8,043 bases of DNA from Onstottus_A sp049273835 (GTDB lineage Bacteria > Acidobacteriota > Blastocatellia > UBA7656), in NCBI GenBank assembly GCA_049273835.1, contig JBASRM010000276.1, positions 1-8,043 on the forward strand, written 5' to 3'. The notes beneath the pieces are model-generated. The model was not told the origin of the DNA, searched no databases, and saw only the letters and a list, made by a program, of their open reading frames with translations. A program made the position numbers and the translations under genes. Numbering within the stretch: the first letter of the stretch is position 1; each line of letters starts with the position of its first letter. Shown here in pieces: positions 1-7,199 of the stretch.

Positions 1-1847
1 CGCCAAAGCTGTTCAATGAGCTTCGAGGCCAGTACGCGCATCGCTCCTTTGATTTTCCGACAGTGAGCACCCAGCCGCATCTCGAGGTCGCAAATACGTT
101 CGCCATCGGGGTCAATCGCGGTAATCCCGACTTCTACAAAGAGAGCCGCTTCGAGCTGGTCGACAACGTTACGTTTACTCGGGGACGACACACCTTCGGG
201 TTCGGGGGTAACTTCAACTTCGTCCGCACCACCGAATCATTTCCCCTGTTCTATCCGTTTGAAGCTACGTTTGCATCGTTGCCCGACCTGCTCAACGGCG
301 ACCCATTCGTGATTTTCTTCCAGCGGTTTCGCGCGCCGAACTTCGATGAGCCGACTCTTGACACCTCCGCATATCTCAATCAGCGGATCCCGGATGCGGT
401 GCGTAATCAGGCGAAAGGTGTGTTAAATCACACCTACAATGGCTTCTTCGTCCAGGACAAGATTCGCGTTGGCAGCCGCTTCACCGCCAATCTGGGATTG
501 CGCTATGAGTTTGAAACCTGGCCGAAGGAAGCTCTCGATAATGACTTGAACAACTTCGACCCGCGGGCAGGATTTGCCTTCAACGCCGGCACGAAATGGA
601 ATCTGGTGATTCGAGGAGGCGCGGGTATTTTTCACGGCACCATCCCGTCGCCGTTGCTATCGTGCCAGATTCCTTCCTGTGGAGGCCCCAAGAAGTATCC
701 CGGACGCGAGAGCAAGGAAGACGATCTCAATTCGACCACCGGTCTGTTCGCCTTCGGCGCCGACCCGGCCACCATGCACTCGGCGCTGGCCGCGATGATT
801 GGTCCAGGCGTCAAGACCGCGGTGTACCCTCGGTTCGCGCCGGGACCGGGCGGCGACGCGCAGAAAGCCACCATCGTGCGGTTCGCCAGAGATCATCAGG
901 CCCCCTATGGAATTCAGATGAGTTTTGGTTTCGAGATTCAGCCGGCCGGAGGCACAGCGTTCAGCGCGACTTATCTTCGAGTGCGAGGGGTACACCTGGG
1001 CAGCTTCTTCAACGTGAATCAACCAGATCCCAGCGGAACAACGGAAGCCGGCACACCGGACTTTGCGGCGCTTCGGCCGGTTTCATTTTGCCGGCCCTGT
1101 CTGTTGGATCGACGAGTCGCGGTGCCTGGGTTTCGCAATCCGGAATTCGGGGTGTTCTTTGAAGCCGACTCGCGATGGAACTCGACCTACGACGGCCTGC
1201 TGGTCAATTTCAATCAGCGCGTAAAGAAGACGTTGAACTTCGGTCTCGCCTACACTTTTTCGAAGTCGATCGACGACGGGCCGAACCCGAGCTTCGTGTT
1301 GATCCCGGTTAACTCGGCGCGCATCGATCAAGAACGCGCGCTGTCTTCCGATGATGCGAGACATCGGTTCGTTGGCAGCGCGACTGTAAATACGCCCAAC
1401 GACGCGAACCCCCTTGTTCGCGACTTTCAGTTGAGCTTTATCGTGACGCTGGAGTCTCCACACCGTTTCACCAAATTTGCCGGCTTCGATGCTAACGGAG
1501 ATGTTTTTGGCGTGAATGACCGAGTGGGCCTCGACGGCAGAAACACCTTCGAAGGCGACAGGCTGCAGACCGTTGACGTGCGATTGTCGCGTTCATTTAA
1601 GATTCACGAGAACAAGAAACTGGAGCTGATCGCCGAAGCGTTCAACCTGTTCAACACTCTGAACGTCAGGTTTTTCAACACCGTTTACGGAGATTCGGTT
1701 TTTCATCCGGCCAACAGCACGATCATCGATCCGCTGCTCGGTCCGATACCGACGTTCTTTGAAGGAGCGCTTAACCCTGCTTACGGAAATCCGCGAGCGA
1801 TCTTCAACCCGCGACAGATTCAATTCGCCGCGAGGTTCACGTTTTGA
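1..1847 (+). CDS. TonB-dependent receptor (Oar-like), C-terminal part, 5' truncated by window
   Basis: Outer-membrane beta-barrel of the Oar-like/TonB-dependent receptor type, which imports large or scarce ligands using TonB energy. The frame is open from base 3 (…FNELRGQYAHRSFDF…) with no stop, so the gene begins left of the window; the GTG at 63 is only the first start-like codon and not the real start. About 614 residues are visible. Barrel-type repeats are seen: HTFGFGGNFNF, NGFFVQDKIRVGSRFTANLG followed by LRYEFE, FDPRAGFAF, LNFGLAYTFSKSIDDGP, and the terminal AEAFNLFNTLNVRFF plus PRQIQFAARFTF. The last residue is Phe, the usual outer-membrane assembly signal. The plug and any N-terminal carboxypeptidase-like domain lie outside. 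Family assignment comes from these strand patterns and from memory of acidobacterial receptors; the ligand is unknown. The next gene is 149 nt away across an inverted repeat, so co-transcription is uncertain. Confidence 0.88.
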   Translation, partial: PKLFNELRGQYAHRSFDFPTVSTQPHLEVANTFAIGVNRGNPDFYKESRFELVDNVTFTRGRHTFGFGGNFNFVRTTESFPLFYPFEATFASLPDLLNGDPFVIFFQRFRAPNFDEPTLDTSAYLNQRIPDAVRNQAKGVLNHTYNGFFVQDKIRVGSRFTANLGLRYEFETWPKEALDNDLNNFDPRAGFAFNAGTKWNLVIRGGAGIFHGTIPSPLLSCQIPSCGGPKKYPGRESKEDDLNSTTGLFAFGADPATMHSALAAMIGPGVKTAVYPRFAPGPGGDAQKATIVRFARDHQAPYGIQMSFGFEIQPAGGTAFSATYLRVRGVHLGSFFNVNQPDPSGTTEAGTPDFAALRPVSFCRPCLLDRRVAVPGFRNPEFGVFFEADSRWNSTYDGLLVNFNQRVKKTLNFGLAYTFSKSIDDGPNPSFVLIPVNSARIDQERALSSDDARHRFVGSATVNTPNDANPLVRDFQLSFIVTLESPHRFTKFAGFDANGDVFGVNDRVGLDGRNTFEGDRLQTVDVRLSRSFKIHENKKLELIAEAFNLFNTLNVRFFNTVYGDSVFHPANSTIIDPLLGPIPTFFEGALNPAYGNPRAIFNPRQIQFAARFTF

Positions 1848-1865
1848 GGAAGGTGGACAGGTTGA

Positions 1866-1974
1866 AACACAAAGGCACAAAGACAGGAAGGAAATTCCAC
1901 TCCTCGAGTATCTTTGGGCACTTCGCGATTCTCATTCGGACGGTTTGAGCTTTGTGTCTTTGTGCCTTTGTGTT
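1866..1974. repeat. Perfect 20-bp inverted repeat with 69-nt spacer
   Basis: Left arm 1866-1885 (AACACAAAGGCACAAAGACA) is the exact reverse complement of right arm 1955-1974. Each arm itself contains a doubled CACAAAG with 8-nt period. The spacer is 69 nt and no T-run follows, so an ordinary Rho-independent terminator is unlikely. I recall near-identical CTTTGTG-type repeats between genes in several environmental bacterial phyla, so a dispersed intergenic repeat is the best reading; that recollection is not tested here. It fills most of the gap between the receptor and the membrane-protein gene. Confidence 0.85.
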
Positions 1975-1996
1975 CAGTTGAACAGCGAAGAAGGAT

Positions 1997-3091
1997 ATGG
2001 AGGCTGAACGCGGTTTGAATCAAGGGAGCGCGCAACGGCTGCTAGTCGTTGGAGGAATCTGCCTGATTGTAGCTGGGATGATCTTCGGCGATATCTTCGC
2101 CGTGTTCGTCTTGCATCAAAATGCGGACCGGATCGGCGAAGAGTTGATGGCGGTGACAGACGCCGTCGCGGCGAAAGACGCGGAAGCGGTTCAGGCGAGA
2201 TTTGCCGGGATCGGCGGATTGCTCGAGAATCGCGGGACTAAAGTAGATACTCACGTTCACATCACCGACTTTGGCTACCTCGCTCTATTGCTGGCGCTAA
2301 TTCAACCGTACGTTGGTCTTCGGGAGCAGGCGCGCAAGAGGTTAGCCATCCTGTTCATCGCGGGCGCGGTGATGCTACCGGTATCGGTGTTCTCGATTCA
2401 CTACGTTGGTTTGTTCTACAGCCCGCTAAACACAATTGGCTGGGCAAGCATTTTTGCGGACCTTGGCGGACTATTGATTATCATCGCCTGTGCAGGAGAG
2501 CTGGTAGGCCTGCGGCGACATGCGCGCGGAGCACGGAGGCGACTCGACGAACTGGAACTGATGCGGGATCGCAGTTGGTCGGCGCGAGTGTTGTTGACCG
2601 GCGGTACGTTGCTAATCCTGGCGGGCTTTCTGCACGGCGCCTTCTACGCGGTGTTCGATCTGCAAAGACACGAGGCGCAGGACCAGATAGCGTTGGAGAC
2701 CATAATCAACGCATCCGTCGCACAACAGAACAGCGCTGAACGAAACATGAGAGAGGCACACTCAGTCGTTCAGGGGTACGGCATGCTCCAGGGGGAAAAA
2801 GCCGTCAACATCGCGGCCCACTCGCACATCATCGAGTTCGGGCTGCTCGCGATTCTGCTGGCCTTTATTCAACGACACGTTTTTCTGCCAGAGCGTTGGA
2901 AGCGCAGGTGGGGAGTGCTTTTGCTGACCGGTTCAGCCGTGCTGCCGGTGTTTGTGCTGCTCGAATTGAAGCTCGGATTGGTAGCAGGTGGAATCGCCGA
3001 CGCTGGAGGCTTGCTGGTTATCATCGCTCTGATCGGAATGCTGGCCGGCGTGCTTCGGCGAAGGCCGCCCGTCGAGACGGGAAGTGTATGA
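1997..3091 (+). CDS. Eight-helix membrane protein with two tandem HxH modules, function unknown
   Basis: I do not recognise a named family. The 364 residues hold two homologous four-helix modules. Module 1 (about 14-175) has helices near 15-40, 89-108, 115-133 and 146-172; module 2 (about 196-355) has helices near 197-221, 276-297, 305-323 and 327-353. Both show an HxH motif at the start of helix 2 (H86/H88 in DTHVHITDFG; H275/H277 in AAHSHIIEFG), a Pro in helix 3 (AVMLPV / AVLPVF), and a helix 4 of the form AD-x-GGLL-[IV]-II. The loop between helices 1 and 2 is long and acidic. A third copy is the next gene. The paired His residues could bind haem or a metal, which is inference only. Start: ATG 1997 is the first ATG after the in-frame stop at 1979. 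AAGGA (1991-1995) sits just 1 nt before it, too close, while GGAGG (1999-2003) would suit TTG 2015 about 11 nt on, so the start could be six codons later. Confidence 0.85.
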   Translation: MEAERGLNQGSAQRLLVVGGICLIVAGMIFGDIFAVFVLHQNADRIGEELMAVTDAVAAKDAEAVQARFAGIGGLLENRGTKVDTHVHITDFGYLALLLALIQPYVGLREQARKRLAILFIAGAVMLPVSVFSIHYVGLFYSPLNTIGWASIFADLGGLLIIIACAGELVGLRRHARGARRRLDELELMRDRSWSARVLLTGGTLLILAGFLHGAFYAVFDLQRHEAQDQIALETIINASVAQQNSAERNMREAHSVVQGYGMLQGEKAVNIAAHSHIIEFGLLAILLAFIQRHVFLPERWKRRWGVLLLTGSAVLPVFVLLELKLGLVAGGIADAGGLLVIIALIGMLAGVLRRRPPVETGSV

Positions 3092-3576
3092 GCGGATCGA
3101 GAAAGCTATTGATCGTTTCGGGGGTTTCGCTCGCAATCTGGGGCATGAGCTTTGGGTTGTATTATGCTTTGTTCGTCGAGCATCAAACGCTTGATAAGAT
3201 TGGGAGTTCGCTTACCACAAGCTTCACCCACGGAGCGAAGGGTGATTTGATCGAAGCTCACGAGGCGCTCCAAATCTATGCCGACACACAGTTCGACTAT
3301 GTGCGCTCGGTTGATGTGCATTCGCATTGGGCGGGTCTCGCGATATTGCTCATAGTGTTTGGCGTCGCATTCGACCGGGTTGCAATCGATGAAAAGCGCC
3401 GACTGCTTCTTGCGTCGGTGCTGGTCGTGGGATCGATCACGTTTCCCCTGGGTGTCATACTTCAGACGTTGGATCGGGGTATTTTTCCGCAGGCATTGGC
3501 GGCAGTTGGAGCAGGCATGGTCATCATCGCGCTTGCAGCCATCGCCCTGAGTCTTGCGCGCGCAGAGAGGGACTGA
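3088..3576 (+). CDS. Four-helix membrane protein, single HxH module, paralogue of the upstream gene
   Basis: A 162-residue protein that matches one module of the preceding gene; function unknown. Helix 1 is about 7-30 and ends in FVEHQTLDKIG, which parallels FVLHQNADRIG of module 1 upstream (shared H, Q, D, I, G). Helix 2 begins at DVHSHWAGLA with H78/H80 as the HxH pair. Helix 3 carries GSITFPLGV with the conserved Pro, and helix 4 (about 138-156) carries VIIALA. The reading frame is open further upstream (to 2896), but that part overlaps the previous gene in another frame and reads as Arg-rich shadow. The start chosen is ATG 3088, whose ATGA overlaps the stop of the previous gene, a sign of translational coupling. 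The two products therefore probably work as one complex with three module copies; this is inference. Confidence 0.85.
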   Translation: MSGSRKLLIVSGVSLAIWGMSFGLYYALFVEHQTLDKIGSSLTTSFTHGAKGDLIEAHEALQIYADTQFDYVRSVDVHSHWAGLAILLIVFGVAFDRVAIDEKRRLLLASVLVVGSITFPLGVILQTLDRGIFPQALAAVGAGMVIIALAAIALSLARAERD

Positions 3577-4487
3577 TGAAAAATAGAATATTTTTGCTCG
3601 TCGTTGCGGTGCTGGTAGTCGATTGCCTATCGCTTGCGACGTTTGGTCAGGATAAGAAGAGGGCAAACTCGAATCTCATCAACTCAATGAAGGCGGCGCG
3701 CATTATCGAGCTGAACTTCGTCTGGGACCGGAATTCACCGCTGCTCGGATTGAACCCTCCGTTCACGATAGGGCTTCACACCAGTCACGGGCAGACCAAA
3801 GGAATGATCCCGGGAGGCATCGCCTTTGCGGCCGACATGATGTTCTTTAGCGGGCAGCACGGCGCTCCTAACCTCGATGCGCTTGGGCACATCTCCGACA
3901 ACGGGAAGTTGTTCGGCGGTAAGGATGCAGTTGCCAGCGAAGGTCCGTCGGGGCTTCTCGCCCTTGGCATCGAGATGTATCCGAAGGACAAGTTCGTCAA
4001 TCGAGCAGTGCTGCTGGATGTCGCGCGCTTTAAGAAGGTCGAGGCCCTCGAAGCGGGATATGAAATCACCGCTGAAGACCTGGAAGGCGCGGCCCGGGCG
4101 GAAGGCGTCGAGATTCAACCGGGAGATTCGGTGTTGATACGGACGGGCTACGGCAAGTTCTTCGAAGCGGACCGGGCGAAGTATTCGGGATTCAGACCGG
4201 GTCCGGGCGAAGGCGCCGCGCGGTGGCTCGCGGCTAAGAAGATCTTTTTGACGGGCGATGACCAGATGAGCTATGAGGTGGTCTCTCAAAAAGGAACGGT
4301 TTTCCCTTGCCATCGCATCCTGATCGCCGATAGTGGGATCTACATTGTCGAGAACTTGAACCTTGAAGAACTGTCAAAAACGCTTGCCGAGCGAGAGGTC
4401 TACGAGTTCGTTTTGGTTATGAACCCTCCTCGGCTGAGAGGCGCGACGGGCGCCGCAGTCAATGCCTTCGCTATAATACCCCAGTAA
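3576..4487 (+). CDS. Exported cyclase-family (PF04199) metal-dependent hydrolase
   Basis: A 303-residue protein of the cyclase / kynurenine-formamidase-like / isatin-hydrolase superfamily, metal enzymes that open amide or lactam bonds. The N-terminus is a Sec signal peptide: K3/R4 then a hydrophobic run 5-22, with a likely cut near ATFGQ-D (25/26). The Cys at 17 is not in a good lipobox. The metal motif reads SGQHGAPNLDALGH (92-105), aligning with the family HxGTHxDxxxH: H95, D101 and H105 are kept while the GTH His is Asn99. Further family marks are LIRTGYG (188-194) and FPCHRILI…IVENLNLEEL (243-266), with H246 and E259. Start ATG 3576 overlaps the previous stop as TGATG after GAGAGGG, indicating coupling. 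Family membership is well supported; substrate is unknown. The signal peptide argues against a cytosolic kynurenine formamidase. Confidence 0.83.
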   Translation: MKNRIFLLVVAVLVVDCLSLATFGQDKKRANSNLINSMKAARIIELNFVWDRNSPLLGLNPPFTIGLHTSHGQTKGMIPGGIAFAADMMFFSGQHGAPNLDALGHISDNGKLFGGKDAVASEGPSGLLALGIEMYPKDKFVNRAVLLDVARFKKVEALEAGYEITAEDLEGAARAEGVEIQPGDSVLIRTGYGKFFEADRAKYSGFRPGPGEGAARWLAAKKIFLTGDDQMSYEVVSQKGTVFPCHRILIADSGIYIVENLNLEELSKTLAEREVYEFVLVMNPPRLRGATGAAVNAFAIIPQ

Positions 4488-4495
4488 GATTAATC

Positions 4496-5641
4496 ATGAG
4501 GATCACAATCGTCGGGGGCGGGCCGTCGGGACTCTACTTCGCAATCTTAATGAAGCGGCTCGACCCGGCCCACGAGATTACACTTCTCGAACGAGACGGC
4601 CCGAATGATACCTTCGGCTGGGGGATCGTCTTTTCCGATCAAACCTTTTCTTATTTGAAGGACAACGACCAGGAGTCCTTTGACGCCATCACCCGAGCCT
4701 GCCAGAGATGGGACAACGTCGATGTCATTCACAAGAACCAGAAAGTTACGATCCGCGGCAATAAGTTTTCAGGCATCTCGCGCCTCGCGTTTTTGAACAT
4801 CTTGCACCAACGATGCAGGGACCTGGGAGTCGATCTGCGATTCAACACCAATGTTTCAGATGTTGGTGAGCTCCGGCCCGTCGATCTGTTGGTGGGCGCC
4901 GATGGGGCCAACAGCCTTGTGCGGCGATTGTACAGCCTCGCATTTCAGCCCAGCGTCGAGCTTCGCCAAAACAAATACATCTGGCTCGGCACCCATCGGT
5001 TGTTCCACGGGTTGACGCTGATCTTTCGCCAACACGAAGCCGGGTTGTTTATCGCGCACTCTTATAAGTTCAATCAATCGACAAGTACGTTCATCGTCGA
5101 GTGCAGTGAGGCCACCTGGATAAAAGCCGGTCTGGAGACCAGGTCCGATCGAGAGACCTGTGAATATCTTGGCGACGTATTCAAGGCCGATCTTGAGGGG
5201 CAGGCGCTGTTGTCGAACAACTTTGTGCGCTGGCTCAACTTTCCGCTTGTTAAGAATGATCGGTGGCATCACAAGAATATCGTGCTGTTGGGGGACGCGC
5301 TGCACACGGCGCATTTTTCGATAGGCTCGGGGACGAAGCTTGCGCTTGAAGACTCGATTGCGCTGGCGGAATGCTTCAAAGCAGCTAACGATGTGGAGAC
5401 GACGCTTGCCAACTTTCAAAGCGCGAGGAAGCCAATCGTCGACGAGTATCAAGAAGCTGCCTATTCGAGCCTGCTTCTGTTTGAGAACGCCGAAGAAGAG
5501 ATGCATATCGATCCGATTCCGCTGGCTTACAAGCTGATGACTCGCAGCAAGAAGATTGATTACGAAAAATTGAAGCAACGCGACCCGAAGTTCATTGCAG
5601 CGTATGATGAATGGAGGAAGTCAGTAGTCCGGAGTCAGTAG
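4496..5641 (+). CDS. FAD-dependent monooxygenase, salicylyl-CoA 5-hydroxylase / anthraniloyl-CoA monooxygenase N-domain type
   Basis: A 381-residue flavoprotein hydroxylase of the p-hydroxybenzoate hydroxylase fold, expected to hydroxylate an aromatic ring using O2 and NAD(P)H in the cytosol. Seen: dinucleotide fold GGGPSG (7-12) with ribose-binding E32; GWGIVFSDQT (41-50); DG motif GADGANS (134-140); second FAD motif LLGDALHTAH (265-273 and on) followed by FSIGSGTKLALED (274-286). From memory, IVFSDQT, IWLGTH, STSTFIVE and AHFSIGSGTKLALED are hallmarks of the monooxygenase half of salicylyl-CoA 5-hydroxylase and 2-aminobenzoyl-CoA monooxygenase/reductase. Those proteins continue into an OYE domain just after the YEKLKQRDP region; here the chain stops about 20 residues later. 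The last seven residues (KSVVRSQ) are encoded by the heptamer repeat. The gene is 8 nt from the cyclase gene, with only a weak Shine-Dalgarno (TAAG). Substrate (salicylyl-, anthraniloyl- or another aryl-CoA) cannot be fixed. Confidence 0.85.
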   Translation: MRITIVGGGPSGLYFAILMKRLDPAHEITLLERDGPNDTFGWGIVFSDQTFSYLKDNDQESFDAITRACQRWDNVDVIHKNQKVTIRGNKFSGISRLAFLNILHQRCRDLGVDLRFNTNVSDVGELRPVDLLVGADGANSLVRRLYSLAFQPSVELRQNKYIWLGTHRLFHGLTLIFRQHEAGLFIAHSYKFNQSTSTFIVECSEATWIKAGLETRSDRETCEYLGDVFKADLEGQALLSNNFVRWLNFPLVKNDRWHHKNIVLLGDALHTAHFSIGSGTKLALEDSIALAECFKAANDVETTLANFQSARKPIVDEYQEAAYSSLLLFENAEEEMHIDPIPLAYKLMTRSKKIDYEKLKQRDPKFIAAYDEWRKSVVRSQ

Positions 5642-5714
5642 TCCGTAGTCGTAGCCAATCTGCTACGGACTACGAACTACGGACCACGGACCACGGACTA
5701 CGAACTATGGACTG
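5618..5714. repeat. Facing arrays of a degenerate heptamer (TAGTCCG / CGGACTA)
   Basis: From 5618 to 5652 five 7-nt units follow consensus TAGTCCG (AAGTCAG, TAGTCCG, GAGTCAG, TAGTCCG, TAGTCGT). After a 13-nt centre, 5666-5714 holds seven consecutive units of the reverse complement CGGACTA (CGGACTA, CGAACTA, CGGACCA, CGGACCA, CGGACTA, CGAACTA, TGGACTG). The innermost perfect inverted pair is 5638-5648 with 5663-5673 (11 bp, 14-nt loop). The element includes the monooxygenase stop codon (5639-5641) and ends 3 nt before the ATG of the oxidoreductase. It is best read as a simple-sequence-derived dispersed repeat; a role as an RNA hairpin between the two genes is possible. No T-run marks it as a terminator. 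Confidence 0.85.
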
Positions 5715-5717
5715 CTG

Positions 5718-7187
5718 ATGTGGCATCCTGAGAATCCAATAAGGCATTCGATCTTGGAAGCTCGCTGGCCGACGGAGGACGAATCTGCCCGGTCGATGCT
5801 GTTCACGCCGATCGACATCGGCGCTGTATCGCTTGAGAGTCGCACGTGGGTTCCGGCGATGGTGCCCTGGCGAGCTACCGAAGACGGATTTGTCACTCCC
5901 CAAATCGTGGAGTGGTACGGTCGCTTCGCAGCCGGCCGTCCGGGAGCAATCGTGGTCGAAGCTACCGGGGTTCGCGATATCGCAAGCGGACCGCTTCTTC
6001 GAATCGGACACGATCGCTTTATTCCGGGTCTACGGAATTTGGTTGAGACCGTTAGCCGTGAAAGCGGCGGACACACAAGGCTGTTTATTCAGATCATTGA
6101 CTTTCTCTCGGTCAAGCGCCGCCCTCCAAAGGACAAATACTTCGCCAGGTTCTTCAGGCTCGAGCCGCATCACCGTGAATCGCTGGCTGGCGCGACTGAC
6201 GACGAAAGCTGGCTTTCAGCGAGCGAAGCAGACATCCGCGCTTTCCTGAACGAAGCCTCGGAGCAGTTGTTGAATCAGGTGCTGGACGAACGCGAGTTGG
6301 AATCGCTTGGCTATGGCTATCGTGAGCGAGTCACCGACATGGACTTGCCACACGTCCGCGAGCTGCCCCGAGTTTTGCCTGACACTTTCGCGGCGGCGGC
6401 GTTGCGCGCCCGGGACGCGGGGTTTGATGGGGTCGAGCTTCATTATGCGCATGCATACACAATGGCTTCGTTTCTGAGCGCCAAGAATGATCGACCCGAC
6501 GGCTACGGCGGCGCGCGGGAGAATCGCGTGCGGCTGCCGCTTGAAGTTTACCGCGCGGTGCGCGCGCGAGTGGGGCAAGACTACACCGTCGGTGTGCGAT
6601 TTCTTGGCGATGAAGTGATCGAGCGCGGCAGTCATCTCGAGGATGCCGTCTACTTCGGCGTTGAGTTCGCCCGCGCGGGATTCGACTATCTCTCCGTCTC
6701 CAAGGGCGGCAAGTTTGATGACGCAAAGCAGCCCAAAGTCGGTCATGCGGTTTATCCTTACACCGGGCGCAGCGGCTACGAATGCATGCCCACGGTTTTG
6801 TCCGATGCGCGAGGTCCGTTCGGCCGCAACGTCCCGCTCGCCGCCGCGATAAAGCGCGCTGTGAACGAGGCGGGCTTCGCGACGCCGGTGGTCACGTCCG
6901 GCGGAATCGCGACATACGAGCAAGCTGAAGCTATTCTTGGCAGCGGTGAAGCTGATATCATAGCGGCCGCGCGGCAATCGCTCGCCGACCCCGATTGGTT
7001 TCTGAAGATTCGCCTCGGGCGCGGCGATGAGATTCGCAGGTGCGTATTCACGAACTATTGCGAGGGGCTGGATCAGATGCACAAGCAGGTAACCTGCAAG
7101 CTGTGGGATCGGGTGGATCTGGATGACCCCGAAATCAAGATGAGCGACGACGGCCGCCGGCGATTGGTCCCGCCAGGATGGAAATAG
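5718..7187 (+). CDS. NADH:flavin oxidoreductase, Old Yellow Enzyme family
   Basis: A 489-residue FMN TIM-barrel reductase; family members reduce activated C=C bonds, including dearomatised aryl-CoA rings. Seen: barrel entry LFTPIDIGAVSLESRTWVPA (28-47); substrate-binding pair H242/H245 in ELHYAHAYTMASFLS, then NDRPDGYGGARENRVRLPLE (257-276); FMN-phosphate loop VTSGGIAT (392-399); IIAAARQSLADPDWFLK (414-430). Two oddities: the usual QLxHxGR segment is replaced by FIQIIDFLSVKRR (123-135), and the Cys cluster after the barrel is C442-x5-C448-x11-C460, lacking one Cys of the CxxC…C…C set that holds 4Fe-4S in 2,4-dienoyl-CoA reductase-type relatives. Start ATG 5718 gives a 26-residue lead before the barrel; ATG 5796 (M27) is the alternative. 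No good ribosome site precedes 5718, since the heptamer repeat abuts it. It probably partners the upstream monooxygenase. Confidence 0.85.
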   Translation: MWHPENPIRHSILEARWPTEDESARSMLFTPIDIGAVSLESRTWVPAMVPWRATEDGFVTPQIVEWYGRFAAGRPGAIVVEATGVRDIASGPLLRIGHDRFIPGLRNLVETVSRESGGHTRLFIQIIDFLSVKRRPPKDKYFARFFRLEPHHRESLAGATDDESWLSASEADIRAFLNEASEQLLNQVLDERELESLGYGYRERVTDMDLPHVRELPRVLPDTFAAAALRARDAGFDGVELHYAHAYTMASFLSAKNDRPDGYGGARENRVRLPLEVYRAVRARVGQDYTVGVRFLGDEVIERGSHLEDAVYFGVEFARAGFDYLSVSKGGKFDDAKQPKVGHAVYPYTGRSGYECMPTVLSDARGPFGRNVPLAAAIKRAVNEAGFATPVVTSGGIATYEQAEAILGSGEADIIAAARQSLADPDWFLKIRLGRGDEIRRCVFTNYCEGLDQMHKQVTCKLWDRVDLDDPEIKMSDDGRRRLVPPGWK

Positions 7188-7199
7188 GAGCGCTTTGCG

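Noticed and set aside
596..1162. 188-residue plus-strand frame inside the receptor gene
   Set aside because: Very Arg/Ser-rich out-of-frame reading of the TonB receptor; no domain.
1759..2035. Small open frames on both strands over the 1848-1996 gap
   Set aside because: They run through the inverted repeat and the end of the receptor gene, with low-complexity cysteine/leucine-rich readings of the repeat, not a real protein.
2896..3087. 64-residue upstream extension of the single-module membrane protein
   Set aside because: It overlaps the previous gene out of frame and is Arg-rich; ATG 3088 with an ATGA overlap begins right at the conserved module.
3106..4313. Minus-strand open frames of 186 and 192 residues
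   Set aside because: Opposite to the membrane-protein and cyclase genes, which have signal peptide, helices and family motifs; the antisense proteins are Arg/His-rich shadows.
4856..5578. 240-residue open frame on the minus strand
   Set aside because: Shadow of the FAD monooxygenase; composition is biased and no motif is seen.
5618..5714. CRISPR array or Rho-independent terminator reading of the heptamer element
   Set aside because: Units are 7 nt with no unique spacers, and no T-run follows the stem.
6216..7082. 288-residue open frame on the minus strand
   Set aside because: It lies wholly inside the OYE gene, is Arg/Ala/His rich with no recognisable domain, and the plus-strand frame has clear FMN-binding and HxxH motifs.
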